Origin: CAZGUG01 sp964625335
GTDB taxonomy: Bacteria; Bacillota; Clostridia; Ch29
NCBI GenBank assembly: GCA_964625335.1
Contig: CAZVBE010000035.1
Coordinates: forward strand, 1-14,771
Length of the DNA stretch: 14,771 nt
Reading direction: 5' to 3'
A program made the translations under genes and the position numbers. This document shows, one piece after another, positions 1 to 6,800 of the stretch (position 1 is the stretch's first letter; the number at the start of each line of letters is the position of its first letter). The notes under the pieces were generated by a model that worked only from the letters and a program-made list of their open reading frames with translations, was not told where the DNA came from and ran no database searches.

Positions 1-43
1 CGGAAGAACGGTAGGAGCAGGAGTAGTATCCAAGATACTGTAG
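1..43 (+). CDS. tuf: Elongation factor Tu, C-terminal end only (partial, cut by window edge)
   Basis: Reading from base 2, the codons give G-R-T-V-G-A-G-V-V-S-K-I-L followed by TAG at 41-43. This is the typical EF-Tu C-terminus (GRTVGAGVV then a short basic/hydrophobic end), the last strand of the domain III beta barrel. EF-Tu delivers aminoacyl-tRNA to the ribosomal A site as a GTP complex. Only 13 residues are visible, so the call rests on this motif and on gene order: a tuf gene upstream of rpmG-secE-nusG is known in other bacteria (compare tufB of E. coli upstream of secE). A second tuf gene starts at the other end of the window. No clear terminator follows the stop codon, so some transcripts may run on into rpmG. 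Confidence 0.88.
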   Translation, partial: GRTVGAGVVSKIL

Positions 44-62
44 CAGACAGGGAACTTGTTTA

Positions 63-91
63 TTGACAATCATAACAAACTGTGGTAAGTT
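63..91 (+). promoter_or_regulatory. Sigma-A type promoter for rpmG-secE-nusG
   Basis: A perfect -35 box TTGACA (63-68) is followed after 17 bases by TAAGTT (86-91), a poor -10 (3 of 6) that is helped by an upstream TG at 83-84 (extended -10). Transcription would start near base 98, leaving a leader of about 50 bases before rpmG. The same spacing, TTGACA - 14 bases - TGn - TAAnnT, is seen at two other promoters in this window, which strengthens the call. The start site is inferred. Confidence 0.6.
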
Positions 92-103
92 TTATTGGTA
101 ATC

Positions 104-148
104 CTACGCTCCATACCGGGGGTTAGATGAGGGGTCCAGGAGGTGTAG
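104..148 (+). promoter_or_regulatory. Candidate hairpin covering the rpmG ribosome binding site
   Basis: CTACGCTCC (104-112) can pair with GGAG plus TGTAG (139-142 and 144-148), giving nine base pairs including one G-U and a single bulged G at 143. A short inner pairing of ACC (115-117) with GGT (133-135) is also possible. The 3' arm is the Shine-Dalgarno sequence of rpmG and ends two bases before its ATG. If the promoter at 63-91 is used, the hairpin fills almost the whole 5' leader. It could hold translation down, possibly for autoregulation by L33, but no ligand can be seen and this is inference from base pairing only. Confidence 0.4.
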
Positions 149-150
149 TA

Positions 151-300
151 ATGAGAGTTAAAGTAACCTTATCATGCACAGAGTGCAAGCAGAGAAACTA
201 TAATTCGTTGAAGAATAAAAAGAACAACCCCGAGAGAATAGAAATGAACAAATACTGTAAATTTTGCGGAAAACATACCCTTCACAGGGAGACCAAGTAA
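151..300 (+). CDS. rpmG: 50S ribosomal protein L33, zinc-binding form
   Basis: A 49-residue basic protein beginning M-R-V-K-V-T-L. It carries two CxxC pairs, C9/C12 and C36/C39, the zinc ribbon of the C+ form of L33; zinc-free paralogues lack these cysteines. The length matches the family. L33 sits near the E site of the large ribosomal subunit. The start is fixed by the ribosome binding site GGAGG at 139-143, seven bases before ATG. secE follows 31 bases after the stop, leaving no room for the tRNA gene found near this position in some bacteria. Some Firmicutes carry both C+ and C- copies and switch between them under zinc limitation; whether another copy exists cannot be seen here. Confidence 0.95.
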   Translation: MRVKVTLSCTECKQRNYNSLKNKKNNPERIEMNKYCKFCGKHTLHRETK

Positions 301-331
301 TAGGTTAAATACTATTTGAGGTGTGAGTTAT

Positions 332-538
332 ATGGCAAACGTAAAAAAAGGCCTTGGTGGCAAGGCCACCAAGTTTGTAAAGGAAACAAGGTCTGAAGTC
401 AAGAAGGTTATATGGCCGAACAGAAAAGAATTGGTTTCATTTACATCTGTGGTGCTTGTTTCTGTATTAATAGCAGCATTACTCATATTCGTGGTCGATT
501 TTGCCTTCGGTCAGGTACTCGGCTTGATAATCAGATAA
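332..538 (+). CDS. secE: Preprotein translocase subunit SecE
   Basis: A 68-residue protein of the short Gram-positive SecE type with one membrane span. Residues 17-33 form the amphipathic helix with the conserved core E22-V-K-K-V-I-W-P-N, followed by a hydrophobic segment at roughly 38-60. SecE clamps SecY in the protein-export channel of the cytoplasmic membrane and is essential. The ATG at 332 is preferred over an in-frame GTG at 323 because the ribosome binding site GAGGTG (318-323) lies eight bases upstream of the ATG and overlaps the GTG. nusG begins 18 bases after the stop; the secE-nusG pair is one of the most conserved in bacteria. Confidence 0.96.
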   Translation: MANVKKGLGGKATKFVKETRSEVKKVIWPNRKELVSFTSVVLVSVLIAALLIFVVDFAFGQVLGLIIR

Positions 539-556
539 AAGGAGGGAAGGGCCGAT

Positions 557-1099
557 ATGGCCCTTAAGTTTATGCCTGAAACGCAGGAAGCAAAATGGTA
601 TGTTATCCATACCTATTCCGGTTATGAAAATAAGGTGAAGGCCAATCTTGAGAAGGCCGTGGAAAACCGGAGCATGCAGGATGTCATAGTCGAAGTACAG
701 GTTCCCATGGAAGAACATTACGAGAGAAAAAACAACAAGCTTAAAAAGACTTTGAAGAAGGTTTTCCCGGGATATGTACTGGTTAAGATGATTATGAATG
801 ATGAATCCTGGTATGTTGTCCGCAATACCCGGGGAGTCACCGGATTTGTGGGTCCCGGTTCAAAACCCGTGCCCCTTACCGACAGGGAAATTGTTAACCT
901 CGGCATCGAAGAGGTGGCAGTGGTAGTAGACTTTAAAGTTAAGGATTCGGTTAAGGTGGTAAGCGGGCCCTTTGAGAATTTCATAGGTACCATTGAAGAA
1001 ATTAACCTCGATAAGCACAAGGTAAAGGTTTTAATTTCCATGTTCGGCAGGGAGACTCCTGTGGAATTGGATTTTGTTCAGATTGAAAGAATACGATAA
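557..1099 (+). CDS. nusG: Transcription elongation/termination factor NusG
   Basis: A 180-residue protein with the two standard NusG domains. The NGN domain (about residues 12-115) begins K-W-Y-V-I-H-T-Y-S-G-Y-E and binds the RNA polymerase clamp; the KOW domain (about 127-178) contains the core around V-V-S-G-P-F-E-N-F-I-G-T-I. NusG affects pausing, Rho-dependent termination and coupling to the ribosome through S10. Its target polymerase subunits are encoded downstream in this window. Start: GGAGG at 541-545 is eleven bases from ATG 557, while the next in-frame ATG at 572 is too far from it. Length and sequence are ordinary. rplK follows after 15 bases, so the genes are very likely co-transcribed. 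Confidence 0.97.
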   Translation: MALKFMPETQEAKWYVIHTYSGYENKVKANLEKAVENRSMQDVIVEVQVPMEEHYERKNNKLKKTLKKVFPGYVLVKMIMNDESWYVVRNTRGVTGFVGPGSKPVPLTDREIVNLGIEEVAVVVDFKVKDSVKVVSGPFENFIGTIEEINLDKHKVKVLISMFGRETPVELDFVQIERIR

Positions 1100-1114
1100 G
1101 GAGGTGTGATTAGT

Positions 1115-1540
1115 ATGGCAAAAAAGGTAGTTGGAATTGTAAAGCTGCAAATACCGGCCGGGAAAGCTACTCCTGCGCCACCGGTGGGAACTGCCCTCGG
1201 GCCCCACGGAGTTAATATAATGGGCTTTTGCAAGGAATTCAATGAAAGAACGGCAAAGCAGGCAGGGCTGATTATTCCGGCGGTTATTACTATATATCAG
1301 GATAGATCCTTTAGTTTTATCACCAAAACGCCTCCTGCTCCCGTACTGTTAAAAAAGGCGGCAGGCATAGAAGGCGGTTCGGGGGAACCAAACAGGGTCA
1401 AGGTAGGCAAAGTATCAAAGGCCAAGGTAAGAGAGATTGCAGAATTGAAAATGCCTGACTTAAATGCCGCAGACATTGAAGCGGCGATGAAGATGATTGA
1501 AGGCACAGCAAGAAGCATGGGTCTGGTGGTAGAAGAATAA
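1115..1540 (+). CDS. rplK: 50S ribosomal protein L11
   Basis: A 141-residue protein, the usual L11 length. The N-terminal domain (about 1-70) has the proline/glycine-rich stretch P-P-V-G-T-A-L-G-P-H-G-V-N; the C-terminal domain (about 75-141) binds 23S rRNA in the GTPase-associated centre. L11 works with the L10/L12 stalk encoded downstream to stimulate the GTPase activity of EF-G and EF-Tu, and in many bacteria with RelA in the stringent response. The ATG at 1115 was chosen because AAGGAGGTG (1098-1106) lies eight bases upstream; an in-frame GTG at 1106 overlaps that site. rplA starts 59 bases after the stop. Confidence 0.97.
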   Translation: MAKKVVGIVKLQIPAGKATPAPPVGTALGPHGVNIMGFCKEFNERTAKQAGLIIPAVITIYQDRSFSFITKTPPAPVLLKKAAGIEGGSGEPNRVKVGKVSKAKVREIAELKMPDLNAADIEAAMKMIEGTARSMGLVVEE

Positions 1541-1599
1541 TCAAGCCGGGCACAGGTGGGAGGTAAAAATACCGTAAATACCACGAAGGAGGTATTAGT

Positions 1600-2298
1600 A
1601 TGCCGAAAAAAGGCAAGAAATATCGGGACAGCATTACGCTTTATGAAAGGGAAAAGTTGTACCAACCGTCAGAGGCTCTTGAGCTTGTACAAAAGACCGC
1701 AAAGGCCAATTTTGACGAAACGGTTGAGGTGTCCATAAGGCTTGGGGTAGACCCAAGGCATGCGGACCAGCAGGTAAGGGGAGCCATAGTTCTGCCCCAT
1801 GGTACCGGCAAGACCAGAAGGGTTATTGTGCTCACCAAGGGTGAAAAGATTAAGGAAGCGGAAGAAGCCGGAGCCGACTATGCAGGCCTCGACGAATATG
1901 TAGAAAAAATACAGAAAGAAAACTGGTTTGAGTTTGATGTGGTGGTGGCGACACCCGATGCTATGAGCGTTGTAGGAAGGTTGGGTAAAATACTTGGTCC
2001 CAAGGGACTTATGCCAAACCCCAAATCCGGTACTGTTACATTTGATGTTGGCAAGGCTGTAAATGAAATTAAAGCAGGCAAGATAGAATATCGGGTTGAC
2101 AAGTTCAGTGTTATACACGCTCCAATAGGCAAGATATCCTTTGGAACCCAAAAACTTGCGGAAAACTACAGGACTCTTATGGAGGCCGTAATCAAGGCTA
2201 AACCGCCGGCAGCAAAGGGCCAGTATCTAAAGAGCATTGTTATTGCGAGTACTATGGGCCCCGGGATTAAAATAAATACTGCAAAAGCGGTAGACTAA
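1600..2298 (+). CDS. rplA: 50S ribosomal protein L1
   Basis: A 232-residue protein, matching the usual bacterial L1 length. The signature region at residues 126-142 reads G-R-L-G-K-I-L-G-P-K-G-L-M-P-N-P-K, and the N-terminal end M-P-K-K-G-K-K is typical. L1 forms the mobile L1 stalk that moves deacylated tRNA out of the E site, and in E. coli it represses the rplK-rplA mRNA. The ATG is seven bases after AAGGAGG (1586-1592). The 59-base gap from rplK holds small inverted repeats: GGTA (1562-1565) with TACC (1570-1573), and AATACC (1577-1582) with GGTATT (1591-1596), the latter overlapping the ribosome binding site. These may tune translation; no L1 site was recognised with confidence. Confidence 0.97.
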   Translation: MPKKGKKYRDSITLYEREKLYQPSEALELVQKTAKANFDETVEVSIRLGVDPRHADQQVRGAIVLPHGTGKTRRVIVLTKGEKIKEAEEAGADYAGLDEYVEKIQKENWFEFDVVVATPDAMSVVGRLGKILGPKGLMPNPKSGTVTFDVGKAVNEIKAGKIEYRVDKFSVIHAPIGKISFGTQKLAENYRTLMEAVIKAKPPAAKGQYLKSIVIASTMGPGIKINTAKAVD

Positions 2299-2320
2299 TA
2301 CAACAGAATATAATCATTTA

Positions 2321-2433
2321 CCTGAGACAGCAGGAGCTTTGGGCTTAAATATTCCTGCCGAGGTATAGAACAAAGGTTTATGCCTTTTTGAAATCTATTG
2401 CCTCTGCCTGTCTCATGGTAGAGGTTTTAATTT
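2321..2433 (+). promoter_or_regulatory. L10 leader: attenuator controlling rplJ-rplL
   Basis: The 183-base rplA-rplJ gap contains a recognisable L10 leader. Visible pairings are CCTGAGACAG (2321-2330) with CTGTCTCATGG (2408-2418, one bulge); CAGGA (2331-2335) with TCCTG (2353-2357); GAGGTATAG (2360-2368) with CTATTGCCTC (2395-2404, one bulge and a G-U); and an inner hairpin CAAAGG (2371-2376) with CCTTTT (2383-2388). The 3' arms of the outer and third helices overlap the terminator at 2401-2433, so the two folds exclude each other. In B. subtilis an L10(L12)4 complex binds its leader and causes termination, so excess stalk protein shuts off its own genes. The same mechanism is inferred here from matching sequence and structure. 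Confidence 0.87.
2401..2433 (+). terminator. Conditional intrinsic terminator inside the L10 leader
   Basis: CCTCTGCC (2401-2408) pairs with GGTAGAGG (2417-2424) over eight base pairs with one G-U; the loop is eight bases and the tract TTTTAATTT (2425-2433) follows. The loop and 5' arm are the same bases needed for the alternative leader helices, so this is an attenuator and not a fixed end of transcription. Genes rplJ and rplL lie downstream and depend on readthrough. Confidence 0.82.
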
Positions 2434-2481
2434 GCCAGCATATGATGTCTGACCGTATTGGCGGAGGAGGTGAAAAGGTAA

Positions 2482-3006
2482 TTGTCCGATAATAAAAGAG
2501 CAAAACAGCAAATAGTAGACGAAATAAAGGAAAAGTTTAAAAAAGCCGAAGCAGTGGTGCTGGTTGACTACAGGGGTCTTGATGTGCAGGAGGTAACCGA
2601 ACTCAGAAAAAGGTTCAGGGATGCCGGAGTGGATTATAAGGTATATAAAAATACTCTTATGACCAGGGCACTGACAGAATTGAATAATGAGGGTCTTGTA
2701 CCCTACCTTACCGGACCCAACGCAGTGGCCCTTGGATATGATGATCCTGTAATGCCGGCAAAGATAATATCTGATTTTGCGAAGGACCATAATAAGCCCG
2801 AAATAAAAGTAGGAATGGTAAGCGAACTATTAATAGACGCCGAGCAGGTCAAGGCCTTGGCTAGCCTGCCTTCGAAGGAGGTACTTGTTGCCCAGGTACT
2901 CTATGGCTTTAACGCGCCTGTTACAGGTCTGGTCAACGTGCTGCAGGGTAATATCAGAAATCTTGTATATGCACTGAACGCAATAAGCGAGAAAAAATCC
3001 GCATAG
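2482..3006 (+). CDS. rplJ: 50S ribosomal protein L10 (TTG start)
   Basis: A 174-residue protein. The N-terminal rRNA-binding domain shows A-V-V-L-V-D-Y-R-G-L-D-V and, further on, V-Y-K-N-T-L-M-T-R-A, both typical of L10; the C-terminal helix (about 135-170) is where L7/L12 dimers dock. L10 anchors the stalk to 23S rRNA beside L11. The start is TTG: a TAA stop at 2479-2481 lies directly before it in the same frame, the ribosome binding site GGAGGTG (2466-2472) is nine bases upstream, and no in-frame ATG occurs nearby. The weak start codon may help match L10 to the multiple copies of L7/L12 needed per ribosome. rplL begins 27 bases after the stop. Confidence 0.96.
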   Translation: MSDNKRAKQQIVDEIKEKFKKAEAVVLVDYRGLDVQEVTELRKRFRDAGVDYKVYKNTLMTRALTELNNEGLVPYLTGPNAVALGYDDPVMPAKIISDFAKDHNKPEIKVGMVSELLIDAEQVKALASLPSKEVLVAQVLYGFNAPVTGLVNVLQGNIRNLVYALNAISEKKSA

Positions 3007-3033
3007 CGAAGAAAAATAATGGAGGGATAAACA

Positions 3034-3420
3034 ATGGCAAGTGAAAAAATTCAAAATCTTATTGAAGAAGTTAAAGGTCTTACGGTATTGGAGCTTTCGG
3101 AACTGGTTAAGGCCCTTGAAGAGGAATTCGGTGTAAGCGCGGCTGCTCCGATGGCAATGGCAGCTATGCCGGCTGCAGGGGCTGCTCCCGCAGCGGCAGA
3201 AGAGGAAAAGACCGAGTTTGACGTAATACTGTCAGGCGCAGGAGACCAAAAGATTAAAGCAATCAAGGTAGTAAGGGAAATAACAGGCCTTGGCTTAAAG
3301 GAAGCGAAGGAGCTTGTAGACAACGCTCCCAAGCCGGTCAAGGAAGGCGTAACCAAGGAAGAAGCCCAGGCAATAAAAGCTAAGCTTGAAGAAGTAGGAG
3401 CCGGAGTAGAAGTTAAGTAA
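3034..3420 (+). CDS. rplL: 50S ribosomal protein L7/L12
   Basis: A 128-residue acidic protein with the usual three parts: an N-terminal dimerisation helix pair (1-32), an Ala/Met/Pro/Gly-rich flexible hinge (about 36-56) and a globular C-terminal domain (about 60-128) with the factor-binding helix around K-A-I-K-V-V-R-E-I-T-G-L-G-L-K-E-A-K. Several dimers per ribosome recruit EF-Tu, EF-G and other GTPases. ATG start with GGAGG at 3021-3025. A strong terminator begins 22 bases after the stop, separating the gene from rpoB; this allows much higher expression of stalk protein than of RNA polymerase. The ybxB-type methyltransferase gene that follows rplL in B. subtilis is absent. Confidence 0.97.
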   Translation: MASEKIQNLIEEVKGLTVLELSELVKALEEEFGVSAAAPMAMAAMPAAGAAPAAAEEEKTEFDVILSGAGDQKIKAIKVVREITGLGLKEAKELVDNAPKPVKEGVTKEEAQAIKAKLEEVGAGVEVK

Positions 3421-3442
3421 CAAACCGGTATAATACTAACGC

Positions 3443-3485
3443 AAAATATAAGACAGGATATTATTTTATCCTGTCTTATATTTTT
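3443..3485 (+). terminator. Intrinsic terminator after rplL
   Basis: Bases 3443-3460 are perfectly complementary to 3467-3484: an 18-bp hairpin with core AAGACAGGATA/TATCCTGTCTT, a six-base loop TTATTT and T residues at 3481-3485. The 5' arm starts with four A residues, so the structure could also terminate on the opposite strand, although no gene is seen there. It lies just upstream of the rpoB promoter. In E. coli the rplL-rpoB junction also has an attenuator, so partial readthrough into rpoB is possible. Confidence 0.9.
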
Positions 3486-3506
3486 AAATAACCTGCTTTG
3501 CAGTAG

Positions 3507-3535
3507 TTGACAACAATTCAACATTGTGTTAATAT
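3507..3535 (+). promoter_or_regulatory. Sigma-A type promoter for rpoB-rpoC
   Basis: TTGACA (3507-3512) and TAATAT (3530-3535, 4 of 6) are separated by 17 bases, with an upstream TG at 3527-3528 (extended -10). It sits 21 bases after the rplL terminator and is the best promoter in the gap. Transcription would start near 3542, giving a leader of about 265 bases before rpoB. A perfect TATAAT at 3611-3616 lacks a matching -35 box and is only a possible secondary start. Confidence 0.75.
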
Positions 3536-3542
3536 TATAAAT

Positions 3543-3802
3543 TGCATTGATATAAACAAAATTAGGATTTATTATTACTTTTGTATAAAATAATTATTAT
3601 ATGGAAATAGTATAATAGATGTTTTTTGCCTCATTACATACAATATGGATTTTGCAAAAGTTTGCGGTTTTACAGTAAAAATTTATGTAATTATGTACTC
3701 TACTCATGGTTCAGGCCTCCAATGTGTAACGGTTGTTATGGAAATCAGGAGGTCCCTGTTTTCAGCGACTAAGTCGCTATTTTACTTTATTTCAAGAGGT
3801 GA
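3543..3802 (+). promoter_or_regulatory. Long structured 5' leader of rpoB, function unknown
   Basis: No credible gene lies in this stretch, but several inverted repeats do. ATTACATA (3633-3640) pairs perfectly with TATGTAAT (3684-3691) and encloses two small hairpins, GCAA/TTGC (3654-3657/3662-3665) and TTTTA/TAAAA (3668-3672/3676-3680). CAGG-CCTCC (3712-3720) pairs with GGAGG-CCTG (3748-3752 and 3755-3758, two-base bulge), with TAAC/GTTA (3727-3730/3735-3738) in its loop. AGCGAC (3764-3769) pairs with GTCGCT (3773-3778) and is followed by the T-rich tract ATTTTACTTTATTT, resembling a weak terminator 30 bases before rpoB. I do not recognise a named riboswitch or r-protein leader. Control of RNA polymerase synthesis by attenuation or RNA processing is a guess. 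Confidence 0.4.
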
Positions 3803-3808
3803 ATGCTT

Positions 3809-6800
3809 ATGGTACATCCTGTTCAAATGGGCAAAAAGGTAAGAATGAGCTATTCTAAGATTGACGAAGTTCTGGATATGCCAAACCTTATAGAGGTACA
3901 GAAGAATTCCTATAGATGGTTTTTGGCTGAAGGGTTAAGGGAGGTGTTCGCAGACATTTCTCCTATTCAGGATTATACAGGGAATTTGGTGCTTGAATTC
4001 CTGGACTACTATCTTGAGGAAGAACCCAAGTATTCGGTGGAAGAATGTAAAGAACGGGACGTAACCTATTCTGCTCCTATGAAGGTCAGGGTTAGACTGA
4101 TAAACAGAGAAACAGGAGAAGTTAAGGAACAGGAAGTATTCATGGGGGATTTTCCCCTTATGACCGATAAAGGCACATTCATAATTAACGGTGCTGAAAG
4201 GGTAATAGTAAGCCAATTGGTAAGGTCTCCGGGCGTTTATTATTCTGATGAGATTGATAAGACCGGCAAGAGACTTTTTTCTGCTACCGTAATACCCAAC
4301 CGGGGTGCGTGGCTTGAATACGAAACGGATTCCAACGATATTGTATACGTAAGGGTGGACAGAACCAGAAAACTTCCCATCACGGTGCTGGTAAGGGCGA
4401 TGGGTTATTCCACCAACAATGAGATTATAGAGCTGTTGGGGTCGAGCGAAAGGCTGTTGACCTCCCTGGAGAAGGATGCAACCAAAACCTCCGAGGAAGC
4501 TCTTTTGGACATATATAAAAGACTGAGGCCGGGAGAGCCCCCGACCATTGACAGTGCCCAGTCCCTTATAAATACCCTGTTTTTCGACCCCAAAAGGTAT
4601 GATTTGGCGAAGGTGGGAAGGTACAAATTTAATAAAAAACTGGCGCTGTGGTCAAGAATATGGGGAAAGGTAAGCGCGGAGGACATCAAAAATCCGGCCA
4701 CGGGAGAAATATTAGTAGAAAAAGAACAGAGAATAACCAAGGAACAGGCAAAAAAAATTCAGAACCTTGGCATAAACTCAGTTGATATAATGCTTGACGA
4801 TATGGAATTACGGGTGGTAGGCAACCATTTTGTTGATTCGGATTCAATGGAATTTCCCTTCGATTTTTCCGATATAGACCAGCTGAAGATGAGCAAGATG
4901 CTGTATTATCCGGTACTTAAGGAGATACTTGACACAAGCAAATCCAAAGAGGAGCTGAAGGAAAGCTTAAGGGAGAGGGCGGCGGAGCTTTCTCCGAAAC
5001 ACATAATAATTGACGATATTATTGCCTCGGTGAACTATCTGTTTGGTTTGGCTTATGAAATTGGAGATGTGGACGATATTGACCATCTGGGGAACAGAAG
5101 GTTAAGATGCGTGGGAGAACTTTTGCAAAACCAGTTTAGAATAGGCCTTTCCAGAATGGAGAGGGTGGTAAAGGAAAGGATGACCATCCAGGATATTGAT
5201 GTTGTAACACCGCAGGCGCTGATAAATATAAGGCCGGTGGTTGCTTCGATAAAGGAATTTTTCGGGAGCAGCCAGCTGTCCCAGTTCATGGACCAGACCA
5301 ATCCACTGGCCGAACTGACACATAAGCGCAGACTATCCGCCCTTGGACCCGGAGGCTTAAGCAGGGAAAGGGCAGGGTTTGAGGTGAGGGACGTACACAA
5401 TTCCCACTACGGAAGGATATGTCCCATAGAGACTCCCGAGGGTCCCAACATTGGTTTGATTGGATCCCTGAGCACCTACGCACGGATTAATGAATATGGT
5501 TTTGTGGAAGCCCCCTACAGAAAGGTTGAGAAAGACAGGGGCGTAGTCACAGAAGAGATAATATATATGACAGCCGACGAAGAGGGAGAATATATAATAG
5601 CCCAGGCCAATGACCCGCTGGATGAAGAGGGAAGGTTTGTGGATAACAGAATTACAGCCAGGGCGGGCACAAAGAGGGATATTGTAATTGTACCGTCCTC
5701 GGAGGTCGATTATATGGACGTATCCCCCAAGCAGGTGGTATCTGTTGCCACATCCATGATTCCTTTTCTCGAAAATGATGATGCCAACAGGGCGTTGATG
5801 GGGGCAAACATGCAAAGACAGGCGGTACCCCTGTTGAAGTCGGAGGCGCCGATTGTGGGAACGGGTATGGAGTTCAAGGCGGCTAAGGATTCGGGGGTAG
5901 TGGTTATTGCAGAAAATGCCGGAACGGTGACAAGAGTCGCCGCGGATGAGATAAAGATACTAAGGGACAACGATGGCGGGACAGATATTTATAAATTACT
6001 GAAATTTAAACGTTCAAATCAGGGAACATGTATCAACCAAAGGCCCATTGTCGTTAATGGGGAAAAGGTGAATAAGGGGCAGGTTATAGCTGACGGGCCC
6101 TCTACAAAGGAGGGGGAAATTTCCCTTGGCAAGGATGTACTGGTAGGGTTTATGACGTGGGAAGGCTATAACTATGAGGATGCAATTCTGATAAGCGAAA
6201 AACTGGTGAAAGAAGACGTTTATACTTCCATTCACATTGAAGAATATGAGGCGGAAGCCAGGGATACAAAACTAGGTCCCGAAGAGATAACAAGGGATAT
6301 ACCCAATGTGGGTGAAGATGCCCTGAAGGACCTTGATGAAAGAGGAATAATACGTATAGGAGCAGAAGTCAGGGCCGGAGACATTCTGGTGGGTAAGGTA
6401 ACGCCTAAGGGTGAAACGGAGCTTACCGCGGAAGAAAGGCTTTTAAGGGCTATATTCGGTGAAAAGGCCCGGGAGGTTCGGGATACTTCCCTCAGGGTTC
6501 CCCATGGTGAATCCGGAATAATTGTTGACGTTAAGGTTTTTACCCGGGAAACCGGCGATGAGCTGCCCCCGGGGGTTAACAATCTTGTCAGGGTCTATGT
6601 GGCCCAGAAAAGAAAAATATCCGTTGGAGATAAGATGGCAGGAAGGCATGGAAATAAAGGGGTTATTTCAAGAATACTGCCCGAGGAGGATATGCCCTTT
6701 CTTCCCGATGGTACGCCCCTTGAGCTGGTACTAAATCCTTTGGGTGTTCCTTCCAGAATGAATATAGGACAAGTGCTGGAAGTACATTTGGGTCTTGCGG

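Noticed and set aside
44..80. A terminator after the first tuf gene
   Set aside because: TTGTTTAT and ATAACAA can pair only with a bulge, the stem is AT-rich and no T run follows; it also overlaps the promoter.
301..331. A tRNA gene between rpmG and secE, as found near this locus in some bacteria
   Set aside because: The gap is only 31 bases and contains no cloverleaf elements.
1669..2151. A 160-codon reading frame on the opposite strand across rplA
   Set aside because: No family features, fully inside a well-supported gene; a shadow, as are the other antisense frames in the window.
3051..3524. A 157-codon reading frame on the opposite strand across rplL
   Set aside because: It is the complement of the Ala/Glu-rich rplL gene, rich in Ser/Ala/Thr by composition, with no ribosome binding site; a shadow.
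3584..3616. A second rpoB promoter with perfect TATAAT at 3611-3616
   Set aside because: The nearest -35-like TTGTAT (3581-3586) is 24 bases away and nothing better lies at 16-18 bases; in such AT-rich DNA a lone TATAAT is weak evidence.
3645..3842. A 65-codon reading frame upstream of and overlapping the rpoB start
   Set aside because: No ribosome binding site before its ATG, no recognisable protein features, and it crosses the rpoB start in another frame; better explained as untranslated leader.
5258..5350. A rifampicin-resistance allele in rpoB, or a streptomycin-resistance allele in rpsL
   Set aside because: All the usual resistance positions (RpoB Q492, D495, H505, R508, S510; RpsL K43, K88) carry the wild-type residue.
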